Positions 6,510 to 13,504 of a stretch of DNA of 13,653 nucleotides are shown in pieces. The position numbers and the translations under genes were made by a program. Under the pieces are notes generated by a model. That model did no database searches. It saw nothing but the letters and a program-made list of their open reading frames with translations, and was not told where the DNA came from. The stretch's first letter is position 1. Each line of letters opens with the position of its first letter. Source of the DNA: Eubacterium sp. UBA3720 (GTDB lineage: Bacteria; Bacillota; Clostridia; Lachnospirales; Lachnospiraceae); assembly GCA_002371335.1 (NCBI GenBank), contig DFHP01000159.1, forward strand, positions 1-13,653, read 5' to 3'.

Positions 6510-9055
6510 TGCTGAACCGAAAAATGCTGCGTGAGCTTCGTCGGAATGTCGGACAGTTTTTATCTGTTTTTCTCCTGGCGGCGCTGGCGATGTTCATGTA
6601 TGTGACGATGCAGGGTCATGTGATCATAGAGAATGACGCCAGAGAAGTTTTTCATGAAAAATGTGAACTGTCAGATCTTTGGGTATACAGCGAAGAATTT
6701 TCGGAGGAACAGCTCAGGAACGTGCGCGGACTTGACTTCGTAGATAAAGCACAGCTTCGTACTTTGATAACAGGGTCTTCGCCTGAATACAAAGGCGCTC
6801 AGGTGGATATTATTCTGGAAGATGAAGATATTATTAATCACCCGGTTTTGATGGAGGGACAGGCTTTTGATCCGTCTGACGCGGAGGGAGTCTGGCTTAC
6901 GGAAACCTTTGCAAAGCTCTGGAATATCCAGGTAGGAGATGATTTTTCCATCGACTGCAAAGGAATGACATTTAACAGAAAGGTGAAAGGGTTGGTGGAA
7001 GCGGCGGAATATGAATTCCGGCAGGCTGACGGGGACGCGGATCAGTTTCTGGATCACATAGCTTTTGTTTATATGTCATATGAAGCTTTTCCGGCCGAAG
7101 AATACATGCAGCACCTGATCAGAAACGGAAAGGTAAGCTTTGATTCAATGCTTGAGGATCTGGCGAAGAAAAAAGAGAAAAAATCAGATACTGATGCATT
7201 GCCGGGGAATGAGGCAAAGGATGATGCGGCAGATGATTTCTTTGGGCTGGGAGAACTCCTGTATTCCGCAGGAGCGGGACTTCCGGAGGATGTTCAGAAG
7301 GATCTGCTGCTCTCGATGATGCAAGGCCTGTCAAAAAAAGACAGGAATGAACTGATTCCTTATACAACGATGATCGTAAAAACAAAAGACGCAGGCGCCC
7401 TTGCCCATGAGGATGATATAGCGGAGGCGTTAAAGCATGATTATTCTGCGATCGTTGACAGAAAATCTGTTTCCGGTCTGTACAGATTTGACGCGGAATT
7501 ATCGCAGCATAAGGCTTTTTCCTGGTGTTTTATGGTGATCTTTCTGGGGATCGCGGTACTTGTTATCGGTACGTCCATGAAACGTATCGTGGAGAAGCAG
7601 AGGGTCCAGATAGGGACGATGAATGCGTTGGGCCTGAAGAAAAGCAGGATCATGCTTCATTATCTTAGTTTTAGCTTCCTTTTATCCTCTCTGGGAAGCA
7701 TTGCAGGATTGGCGGCCGGGTATTATGCCGGCGCGCCGTTCATGGTAGAAATATTCAGTCAATACTATATCCTGCCGGAGAGAAGAAACCGTTTCAGTAT
7801 GATCTATGTCCTGCTGGCAGTTCTGATCACAGGAGTCTGTGTTTTTGCTGACTGGTTCAGCTGCCGTTCTCTGCTGAAGATTCATCCTGCGGAAGCGCTG
7901 CGTCCCGCGGCGCCTGCAAAAGCAAAGAGATGTCTCTGGGAGAAGCTGCCTTTCTGGAACAGATTATCTTTTTCGGCACAATATAATCTCAGAGATATTT
8001 CCAGGGGAAAACTCCGGGCGCTGATGGGAATGGCCGGAACTGCTGTGGGTATGGTGCTTATCATATACGGCATAGGATGTAATGGGCTTGTGGATGATAT
8101 GATAGAGCTGGCCTACGGTAAACTTGAACCTGCAGCTTATCAGGTAAAGCTTTCGGAAGATATCGATCTGGAAAAAGCTGATGAGATGGCCAAAGAAGCC
8201 GATGCTGAGATCATTATGACGGATGCGCTTGAAGTTGCGCTTACTCCGGAGGCGTCATCCGAAAACAAATTAAAGGGCGTGATCACCGTAACAGAGGGAA
8301 AAGGGTACAGCAACATTGTCGATGCGGATAATCATCTGATACCGGTTCCCGATGACGGCGTGGCGCTGTCGAGAAGATTTGCCGAAAGTCTCGGCGTCAG
8401 TACGGGCGACATGATCTATTGGCACTTGTATTCGAAAAACCAGTGGTATTCATCCAGGGTGAAAGCAATCTACAGAGGAATGTCTGCGCAGGGAATGTAT
8501 ATGCAGCGCCGGGAATTCGAAAAGTATGACGCGGAGCTTACGCCTGCGCTATTGATGACAGATCATGACGTTCGGAGCTGGAAGGATAATGAAAATGTAA
8601 TTTCAGTCAATGCAAAAACAGATATGATCGCTGCTCTGGAGAAAAGCTATGAGATCATCAATATCCTGGTCTGGTTCATGAGCGTAATGTCCGCGCTGAT
8701 GATCATAGTAGTTCTGTATAATTCAGGATCGATATCCTTTAATGAGAGAGTAAAGGAATTTGCCACCCTGAAAGTGATCGGCCTGCAGAGTTCAAAGATC
8801 CGGAAAATGCTCTCACAGCAGAATCTCTGGCTGTCTTTAATCGGAATTATTGCGGGGGCGCCTTTTGGAAAACTGACACTGAACGCAATGATGAACAGTA
8901 ACGGGGATAATTTTGACTATAATCTTCAGATCAGGCCTTATGTATATGTTATATCAGGAATATTTGTAATGATCGTCTCTGTTATGGTCAGCTATATGTT
9001 TTCCTCCAGGATCCGAAAGCTGGACATGGCAGAAGTTCTAAAGGGCGTGGAGTGA
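6509..9055 (+). CDS. ABC transporter permease, FtsX/MacB family
   Basis: This large permease has two FtsX units. From the upstream GTG it would be 850 residues; I prefer ATG 6509 (848 residues) because GGGAGG at 6493-6498 is 10 bases from it but only 4 from the GTG at 6503, and because it overlaps the ATPase stop. Numbering from the GTG: a first membrane helix at about 17-37; a large extracytoplasmic domain to about 337, with a Lys- then Asp-rich linker near 220-245; three helices at about 340-360, 385-415 and 432-455; then HPAEALRP, typical of FtsX permeases. The second half repeats the plan: helix near 507-525, extracytoplasmic domain, and three C-terminal helices ending in MAEVLKGVE. The MacB/YtrF-like topology suggests export or extraction of an envelope-associated substrate. 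The stop codon lies in the first unit of a tandem repeat. Confidence 0.92.
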   Translation: MLNRKMLRELRRNVGQFLSVFLLAALAMFMYVTMQGHVIIENDAREVFHEKCELSDLWVYSEEFSEEQLRNVRGLDFVDKAQLRTLITGSSPEYKGAQVDIILEDEDIINHPVLMEGQAFDPSDAEGVWLTETFAKLWNIQVGDDFSIDCKGMTFNRKVKGLVEAAEYEFRQADGDADQFLDHIAFVYMSYEAFPAEEYMQHLIRNGKVSFDSMLEDLAKKKEKKSDTDALPGNEAKDDAADDFFGLGELLYSAGAGLPEDVQKDLLLSMMQGLSKKDRNELIPYTTMIVKTKDAGALAHEDDIAEALKHDYSAIVDRKSVSGLYRFDAELSQHKAFSWCFMVIFLGIAVLVIGTSMKRIVEKQRVQIGTMNALGLKKSRIMLHYLSFSFLLSSLGSIAGLAAGYYAGAPFMVEIFSQYYILPERRNRFSMIYVLLAVLITGVCVFADWFSCRSLLKIHPAEALRPAAPAKAKRCLWEKLPFWNRLSFSAQYNLRDISRGKLRALMGMAGTAVGMVLIIYGIGCNGLVDDMIELAYGKLEPAAYQVKLSEDIDLEKADEMAKEADAEIIMTDALEVALTPEASSENKLKGVITVTEGKGYSNIVDADNHLIPVPDDGVALSRRFAESLGVSTGDMIYWHLYSKNQWYSSRVKAIYRGMSAQGMYMQRREFEKYDAELTPALLMTDHDVRSWKDNENVISVNAKTDMIAALEKSYEIINILVWFMSVMSALMIIVVLYNSGSISFNERVKEFATLKVIGLQSSKIRKMLSQQNLWLSLIGIIAGAPFGKLTLNAMMNSNGDNFDYNLQIRPYVYVISGIFVMIVSVMVSYMFSSRIRKLDMAEVLKGVE

Positions 9056-9203
9056 TCCTGCACTTTAGGAATGAACTGAAGCGGAACTTACAGGTAATAA
9101 TTAAAGCGGAACTTACAGGTAATGATTAAAGCAGCACTTAAAGGTGATGATTAAGGAAGCACTTAGAGAGAATGACTGAAGCAGTACTAAAAGGGAACGA
9201 CGG
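9054..9203. repeat. Six-unit tandem repeat, 25-bp period
   Basis: Units lie at 9054-9078, 9079-9103, 9104-9128, 9129-9153, 9154-9178 and 9179-9203, with a faint seventh at 9204-9228. Units 2 and 3 differ at one base; both begin AAGCGGAACTTACAGGTAAT. Others diverge outward, keeping AAGC, ACTTA, AGG and ATGAYT-like positions. The array begins inside the stop codon of the permease and ends about 35 bases before the tRNA promoter. The period is not a multiple of three, and the units lack the spacer/repeat layout of CRISPR. I see no terminator between the permease and the array. Confidence 0.85.
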
Positions 9204-9238
9204 AAGCTGAGTATAAATGGGCGGAGGTATCCTGTGGT

Positions 9239-9267
9239 TTGACAATTGCAACTGCATATGCTAATAT
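9239..9267 (+). promoter_or_regulatory. Strong sigma-A promoter for tRNA-Arg
   Basis: A consensus TTGACA at 9239-9244 and TAATAT at 9262-9267 are separated by exactly 17 bases. The mature tRNA starts 26 bases past the -10 element, a spacing normal for a short 5' leader. Confidence 0.85.
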
Positions 9268-9292
9268 TTAAAAGCTGATGAAAATCAGATAT

Positions 9293-9365
9293 GCGTTTGT
9301 AGCTCAGGGGATAGAGCAACGGTTTCCGGTACCGTGTGCCGGGGGTTCGAATCCCTCCAGACGCG
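9293..9365 (+). tRNA. tRNA-Arg (anticodon CCG)
   Basis: A complete cloverleaf of 73 bases can be folded by eye: acceptor stem GCGTTTG (9293-9299) with CAGACGC (9358-9364, one G-T pair), D stem GCTC/GAGC, anticodon stem ACGGT/ACCGT around TTCCGGT, a 5-base variable loop and T stem GGGGG/CCCTC around TTCGAAT. The anticodon at 9326-9328 is CCG, reading the arginine codon CGG. The discriminator base is G and CCA is not encoded. It is a single-gene unit with its own promoter; a 7-bp hairpin follows nine bases later. Confidence 0.96.
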
Positions 9366-9373
9366 GACGAGAT

Positions 9374-9391
9374 GCTTCCGGGAGCGGAAGC
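9374..9391 (+). other. Hairpin just downstream of tRNA-Arg
   Basis: GCTTCCG at 9374-9380 and CGGAAGC at 9385-9391 form a perfect 7-bp stem with loop GGAG. No T run follows at once (the first, TTTTT, is at 9428-9432), so it may be a 3' processing or stabilising structure rather than a classical terminator. Confidence 0.5.
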
Positions 9392-9720
9392 TGTAGAAGC
9401 GGCGTGGTGATATCTGCGGCAGGATCATTTTTGTGAACAGCCGGATGTTGCCCGCTGCTTTTGTTTTATCACAGTGTGAGAAGATCTCCACTTCTTAAGC
9501 GGCGGGTTATGACAAGCTCGTCTCAGCGGAAGTCCAATCTCCCGCTGAGAAAAACGCTCCGCGAGGATGCACAGGGATTCAGTCTGGAAGATGTCGGCTG
9601 AAGCTGACCCGAAGCCCGCGACAAGTCTCGTGAGCGGGACTTGAAGTAACGGGATAATTCTTAAAACATCCCGGGAAACAAACCTCCGGGGATCAAACAC
9701 CTTTTGCCCCGGCATAATAT
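9392..9720. other. Hairpin-rich non-coding region between tRNA-Arg and rluF
   Basis: No credible gene was found on either strand. The region carries a series of inverted repeats: CCACTT/AAGCGG at 9489-9503 (imperfect); TCTCAGCGG/CCGCTGAGA at 9521-9529 and 9542-9550 (perfect 9 bp); GTCGGC/GCTGAC at 9593-9608 with one G-T pair; CAAGTCTCG/CGGGACTTG at 9622-9643 (9 bp, one G-T pair); CGGGAT/ATCCCG at 9650-9673; and CCGGGG/CCCCGG at 9686-9712. Wobble pairs favour the + strand RNA for some stems and the - strand for others, so strand and transcription are undecided. It could hold a structured RNA, decayed repeats, or both. Confidence 0.45.
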
Positions 9721-9722
9721 GA

Positions 9723-9728
9723 TATAAT
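9723..9728 (+). promoter_or_regulatory. Probable -10 element for rluF-ligA
   Basis: A consensus TATAAT at 9723-9728, preceded by a second AT-rich CATAATAT, lies 39 bases before the rluF start. No good -35 hexamer is found at 17 bases; CTTTTG-like sequence in the loop and 3' arm of the hairpin ending at 9712 is the nearest. The ribosome binding site is GGGAG at about 9754. Confidence 0.45.
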
Positions 9729-9767
9729 GTAATTTAACTGTAGTATGAAACCGTCGGGAGAGCGTTC

Positions 9768-10481
9768 ATGAGGATCAATAAATATTTGAGCGAGTGCGGC
9801 GTCTGTTCCAGAAGAGAAGCAGATGTTCTTATCAGTGAAAACAGAATACTGGTTGACGGCATGCCTGCCAGGACGGGCATGCAGATAGAGGAAGGCATGG
9901 AAGTGCTGGTGGACGGAAAACCCGTGAAAAAAGATACGGATAAGGTATACCTGATTTTTTATAAGCCTCCCGGTATAGAGTGCACCTCTGATTCCAGAGT
10001 AAAAATGAATATAATTGATTATCTGCATTATCCAAAAAGGATTACCTATGCGGGACGCCTTGACAGAAATTCCGAGGGATTAATGCTGATGACAAATGAC
10101 GGAGATATGATAGATGCAGTCATGCGGGCAAAAAACATGCATGAGAAAGAATATGTCGTTACTGTGGACCGGGCCATCCCGGATGAAGTGCTTGAAGCGA
10201 TTTCCCGGGGAGTCTATCTTAAGGGGTTGAACGTAACGACGAGACCGTGCACGGTCAGAAGGACTGATGAGAAAACCTTCAGTATTGTTTTGACAGAAGG
10301 TCTTAACAGAGAGATCAGGCGAATGTGCGAGACGTTTCATTTTAAAGTCCGGAAGCTGAAAAGAGTGAGGATCATGAATCTGTCACTCGGAAAGCTGAAG
10401 GAAGGTCAGTACAGAAGTCTGACGGAAGAGGAGCTTTACGAACTGCGCAGCAGGTGCGCGTCAGATCAGCCCGGGAGCTGA
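9768..10481 (+). CDS. rluF: 23S rRNA pseudouridine synthase, RluF/RsuA family
   Basis: The enzyme isomerises a uridine in rRNA to pseudouridine. The N-terminal S4 RNA-binding domain (about 1-60) opens with MRINKYLSECGVCSRREAD. The catalytic domain carries IFYKPPGIECT (63-73), GRLDRNSEGL with the catalytic aspartate at Asp99, TNDGD, HEKEYVVTVD and the RluF-like block GLNREIRRMCETFHFKVRKLKRVRIMN. The order and wording match E. coli RluF (23S U2604) better than RsuA or RluB, as I recall those sequences, but the exact target base is not certain. At 237 residues it lacks the long tail of E. coli RluF, as is usual in Firmicutes. ligA starts 26 bases after its stop, so the two are likely one transcript. 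Confidence 0.88.
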   Translation: MRINKYLSECGVCSRREADVLISENRILVDGMPARTGMQIEEGMEVLVDGKPVKKDTDKVYLIFYKPPGIECTSDSRVKMNIIDYLHYPKRITYAGRLDRNSEGLMLMTNDGDMIDAVMRAKNMHEKEYVVTVDRAIPDEVLEAISRGVYLKGLNVTTRPCTVRRTDEKTFSIVLTEGLNREIRRMCETFHFKVRKLKRVRIMNLSLGKLKEGQYRSLTEEELYELRSRCASDQPGS

Positions 10482-10507
10482 GCGTTTCAGGATGAGGGGA
10501 TATAAGT

Positions 10508-12469
10508 ATGTCAGATCTAAGAGAAAAGATCCGGGAACTGACGGATCGTTTAAATATGGCTTCAAAAGCGTATTATGCACAGGACCGCGAGGTGATGAGC
10601 AACCTGGAATATGACCGGTTGTACGATGAACTTCAGAAGCTTGAAAAGGAAACAGGGATCGTGATGGCTGATTCACCGACCGTGAATGTGGGTTATGAAG
10701 CTGTTGACGATCTGCCTAAGGAACGCCATGAGGCTCCAATGCTTTCCCTTGATAAGACAAAGGACAGGGAAACTCTTCGAAGCTTTATTGGCGGGCACAA
10801 AACGCTCCTCTCCTGGAAAATGGACGGACTGACGATAGTCTTGACATATCAGGGCGGAAAACTGCAGAAGGCGGTGACCAGAGGGAACGGAACGATCGGC
10901 GAAGTGGTGACAAATAACGCGAAAGTGTTCAAAGGACTGCCGTTAAAGATCCCGTTCATGGGAGAACTGGTCATACGTGGAGAAGCATATATTACATATT
11001 CTGATTTTGAAAAGATCAACGGTGAGCTTGACGAGGATACGGCAAAGTATAAAAACCCCAGAAATCTTTGCAGCGGTTCGGTACGCCAGCTGAACAATGA
11101 GGTCACAGCAAAACGTAATGTCAGATTGAACGTTTTTTCTCTTGTCAGCGCAGAAGGCGCGGATTTTGGAAATTCTCATGAGAAACAGTTCATCTGGCTG
11201 AAAGAGCAGGGGTTTTCCGTGGTTGAATATCGGGCCGTAACGGCTGATACGATGGACGAAGCAATGGATTATTTTGCCGGACAGGTGCTGAAAAATGATT
11301 TTCCGTCAGATGGGCTTGTAGCTTTATATGACGACATTGCTTATGGTGAAGCGCTTGGAAATACGGCGAAGTTCCCGAGGAACGCCTTTGCCTTCAAATG
11401 GGCGGATGAAATGAAGACGACTTCGATCCGTGAAATTGAATGGAGCCCGTCAAGGACAGGGCTGCTTAATCCGGTGGCGGTATTTGACCCCATAGAGCTT
11501 GAAGGGAGCACTGTTTCCCGGGCGAGCGTACATAATGTCAGTATTGTAAAGGAGCTTGCCCTCGGAACAGGAGATGAAGTCAGAGTATATAAAGCGAATA
11601 TGATCATACCGCAGATCGCGGAGAATCTTACGCGGAGCGGAAATATTCCAATCCCGGACAGATGTCCGGTGTGCGGAGGGGCCGCGAGGATACATACGCA
11701 TGATGATACGGAGACCCTTTATTGTACAAACCCGGAATGTCCGGCAAAGCATATTAAGGCTTTTACTTTGTTTGTGAGCAGAGATGCGCTGAATATTGAC
11801 GGACTGTCTGAGTCTACTCTGGAAAAAATGATGGCGCATGGTCTCGTGCATGATTTTGCTGATCTTTATCACATAGATCAGCATCGGGATATAATAACAT
11901 CGATCGACGGGCTAGGAGAGAAATCCTATGAAAACCTGCAAAAAAGCATCCGGAACAGCCGCAGAACAACGATTTCCAGACTTCTTTACGGTCTGGGAAT
12001 ACCGAATATCGGGGTGGCGACAGCCAGAATGATCAGCAGAGCGTTCGGGGAGGACATGCAGAAGATCAGCAATGCCTCACTTGAAGATATGCAGAGGATC
12101 GAAGGCATAGGCGAGGTAACCGCAGGCCTTTATACTGAATGGTGGGCAAAACAGGAAAACCGGAGAATGGTCGATATGCTGCTCCCGGAGCTTGATCTCC
12201 AGAAAGAGTTTGCGGATGTACTGGATACTCTTAAGGGAAAGACCTTTGTCATAACCGGATCGCTTGTACATTTCGAAAACAGAAACGCCCTGAAGGAAGC
12301 AATAGAAAAGCTTGGGGGAAAAGTTGCCGGCAGTGTCAGCAAAAAGACTGAGGCGCTTATAAATAACGACGCCGCGTCTGCATCCTCAAAGAACAGGAAA
12401 GCCGGAGAACTTGGGATTCCTATCCTTTCTGAAGAGGCTTTTATGGAAATGTACGGCGTAAGGCCATAA
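10508..12469 (+). CDS. ligA: NAD-dependent DNA ligase LigA, divergent form
   Basis: LigA seals nicks using NAD+ in replication and repair. The 653-residue protein has the full domain order: Ia (1-about 60), adenylation domain with nucleophile Lys104 in WKMDG, Arg125 in RGNG, Glu159 in RGEA and Lys297 in FAFKWAD; OB fold; zinc finger Cys386, Cys389, Cys406, Cys411; helix-hairpin-helix repeats (GLGEKS near 480, GIGEVT near 535); and a BRCT domain from about 573 with TFVITGSL. Compared with E. coli LigA as I recall it, several important positions differ: His23 is Tyr, Asp32 is Asn32, Glu113 before the lysine motif is Ser102, and Lys290 of DGVVIK is Leu273. I believe similar forms occur in other Lachnospiraceae, so this may be the cell's only ligase. 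The start follows GAGGGGA at 10494-10500. Confidence 0.93.
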   Translation: MSDLREKIRELTDRLNMASKAYYAQDREVMSNLEYDRLYDELQKLEKETGIVMADSPTVNVGYEAVDDLPKERHEAPMLSLDKTKDRETLRSFIGGHKTLLSWKMDGLTIVLTYQGGKLQKAVTRGNGTIGEVVTNNAKVFKGLPLKIPFMGELVIRGEAYITYSDFEKINGELDEDTAKYKNPRNLCSGSVRQLNNEVTAKRNVRLNVFSLVSAEGADFGNSHEKQFIWLKEQGFSVVEYRAVTADTMDEAMDYFAGQVLKNDFPSDGLVALYDDIAYGEALGNTAKFPRNAFAFKWADEMKTTSIREIEWSPSRTGLLNPVAVFDPIELEGSTVSRASVHNVSIVKELALGTGDEVRVYKANMIIPQIAENLTRSGNIPIPDRCPVCGGAARIHTHDDTETLYCTNPECPAKHIKAFTLFVSRDALNIDGLSESTLEKMMAHGLVHDFADLYHIDQHRDIITSIDGLGEKSYENLQKSIRNSRRTTISRLLYGLGIPNIGVATARMISRAFGEDMQKISNASLEDMQRIEGIGEVTAGLYTEWWAKQENRRMVDMLLPELDLQKEFADVLDTLKGKTFVITGSLVHFENRNALKEAIEKLGGKVAGSVSKKTEALINNDAASASSKNRKAGELGIPILSEEAFMEMYGVRP

Positions 12470-12484
12470 TGATCCGTCATAGGG

Positions 12485-12513
12485 TTGAAAGAAAAGAAAA
12501 TTAAAAGTATAAT
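12485..12513 (+). promoter_or_regulatory. Sigma-A promoter for metA
   Basis: TTGAAA at 12485-12490 and a consensus TATAAT at 12508-12513 are exactly 17 bases apart, directly after the ligA stop. The leader to metA is about 60 bases, too short for a SAM-I riboswitch. Confidence 0.82.
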
Positions 12514-12538
12514 GTGAATCTAAAATATGTAATAAAAA

Positions 12539-12558
12539 GGATGGATAAGGATCCGTCC
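12539..12558 (+). promoter_or_regulatory. Hairpin in the metA leader
   Basis: GGATGGAT and ATCCGTCC form an 8-bp stem (one T-G pair) around the loop AAGG. It ends six bases before the ribosome binding site AAGGAG (12565-12570) and has no T run, so it is more likely a transcript-stabilising or translation-modulating hairpin than a terminator. Confidence 0.45.
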
Positions 12559-12577
12559 CTGATAAAGGAGAGTAAAG

Positions 12578-13501
12578 ATGCCGCTGAAAGTACAAAACGA
12601 TCTTCCTGTAAAAGAGATTCTTGAGAGAGAGAATATTTTTGTCATGGATGAGCAGAGAGCCATGCATCAGGACATCAGACCTCTGCAGATCCTTATATTG
12701 AATCTGATGCCGCTGAAGGAGGCAACGGAACTGCAGATACTCCGCTGTCTGTCAAATTCGCCGCTTCAGGTGGATGTGACATTTATGCGGGTCTCAAGTC
12801 ATATTTCATCTCATACATCCATGAGTCATCTGCATAAATTCTATGTGACCTTTGAAGATGTCAGAAATCTGTATTACGACGGAATGATCATCACCGGCGC
12901 GCCTGTCGAGCTGATGGAATTTGAAGAAGTTGATTACTGGGATGAGCTGATCGAGATTATGGAATGGACGGATAAGCATGTGACATCCACAATGTACCAG
13001 TGCTGGGGCGCACAGGCTGCACTGTACCATTTTTACGGTATCAGGAAGCTTCTTCTGGACAAAAAGCTGTTCGGCGTCTTTAAGCATAAAGTGCTGCAGC
13101 GAAAAATCCCACTTGTGAGAGGATTTGATGATATTTTCCTTGCGCCGCATTCCAGAAATACCAGAGTAGACCTGGATGAGATCAGGAAGAACCCGGAGAT
13201 CACGCTACTTGCGGAGTCGGACGAGGCAGGTTTTTTCCTTGGAATGGCTCAGGAAGGACGAAGGATCTTTGTACAGGGACATCCGGAGTATGACCGGATG
13301 ACACTGGACGGAGAGTATAAACGGGATCTGGGCAAGGGAATCGATATTTCACTGCCGAAGAATTATTATCCGGATGATGACCCGGCAAATAAACCGCTTC
13401 TGCTTTGGAGATCTATTTCATTCAACCTGTATAATAACTGGCTGAACTATTATGTTTATCAGACGACGCCTTACGATCTGTACGGAACGCCTGAGTTTTA
13501 A
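12578..13501 (+). CDS. metA: Homoserine O-acetyltransferase MetA
   Basis: MetA acylates homoserine in the first committed step of methionine synthesis. The 307-residue length is typical. The catalytic cysteine is Cys142 in TSTMYQCWGAQAAL, and the His/Glu pair is His235 and Glu237 in VQGHPEYD. Position 111 is Glu (GAPVELMEF); in characterised MetA proteins Glu here goes with acetyl-CoA use and Gly (as in E. coli) with succinyl-CoA, so I predict O-acetylhomoserine as product despite the family's succinyltransferase name. The start is fixed by AAGGAG at 12565-12570. It is transcribed alone from 12485-12513. An interspersed element begins 3 bases past its stop, and no clear terminator is seen before the window ends. 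Confidence 0.95.
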   Translation: MPLKVQNDLPVKEILERENIFVMDEQRAMHQDIRPLQILILNLMPLKEATELQILRCLSNSPLQVDVTFMRVSSHISSHTSMSHLHKFYVTFEDVRNLYYDGMIITGAPVELMEFEEVDYWDELIEIMEWTDKHVTSTMYQCWGAQAALYHFYGIRKLLLDKKLFGVFKHKVLQRKIPLVRGFDDIFLAPHSRNTRVDLDEIRKNPEITLLAESDEAGFFLGMAQEGRRIFVQGHPEYDRMTLDGEYKRDLGKGIDISLPKNYYPDDDPANKPLLLWRSISFNLYNNWLNYYVYQTTPYDLYGTPEF

Positions 13502-13504
13502 TAA

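Noticed and set aside
6503..6511. GTG at 6503 as the permease start
   Set aside because: It is only 4 bases from GGGAGG, whereas ATG 6509 has normal spacing and overlaps the upstream stop; the difference is two residues.
9054..9228. Tandem repeats considered as a CRISPR array
   Set aside because: Units are contiguous with no unique spacers, and no cas genes are present.
9285..9491. Open reading frame on the - strand across the tRNA gene, containing RDSNPRH-like sequence
   Set aside because: It is the antisense of tRNA-Arg; this kind of peptide is a well-known artefact of translating tRNA genes backwards.
9425..9715. 96-codon open frame on the - strand in the gap before rluF
   Set aside because: No recognisable domain, low-complexity basic composition, crossed by several hairpins, and no good ribosome binding site was evident.
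12470..12577. SAM riboswitch or T-box upstream of metA
   Set aside because: The leader after the promoter is about 60 bases and shows only one short hairpin, with none of the conserved riboswitch or T-box sequence.
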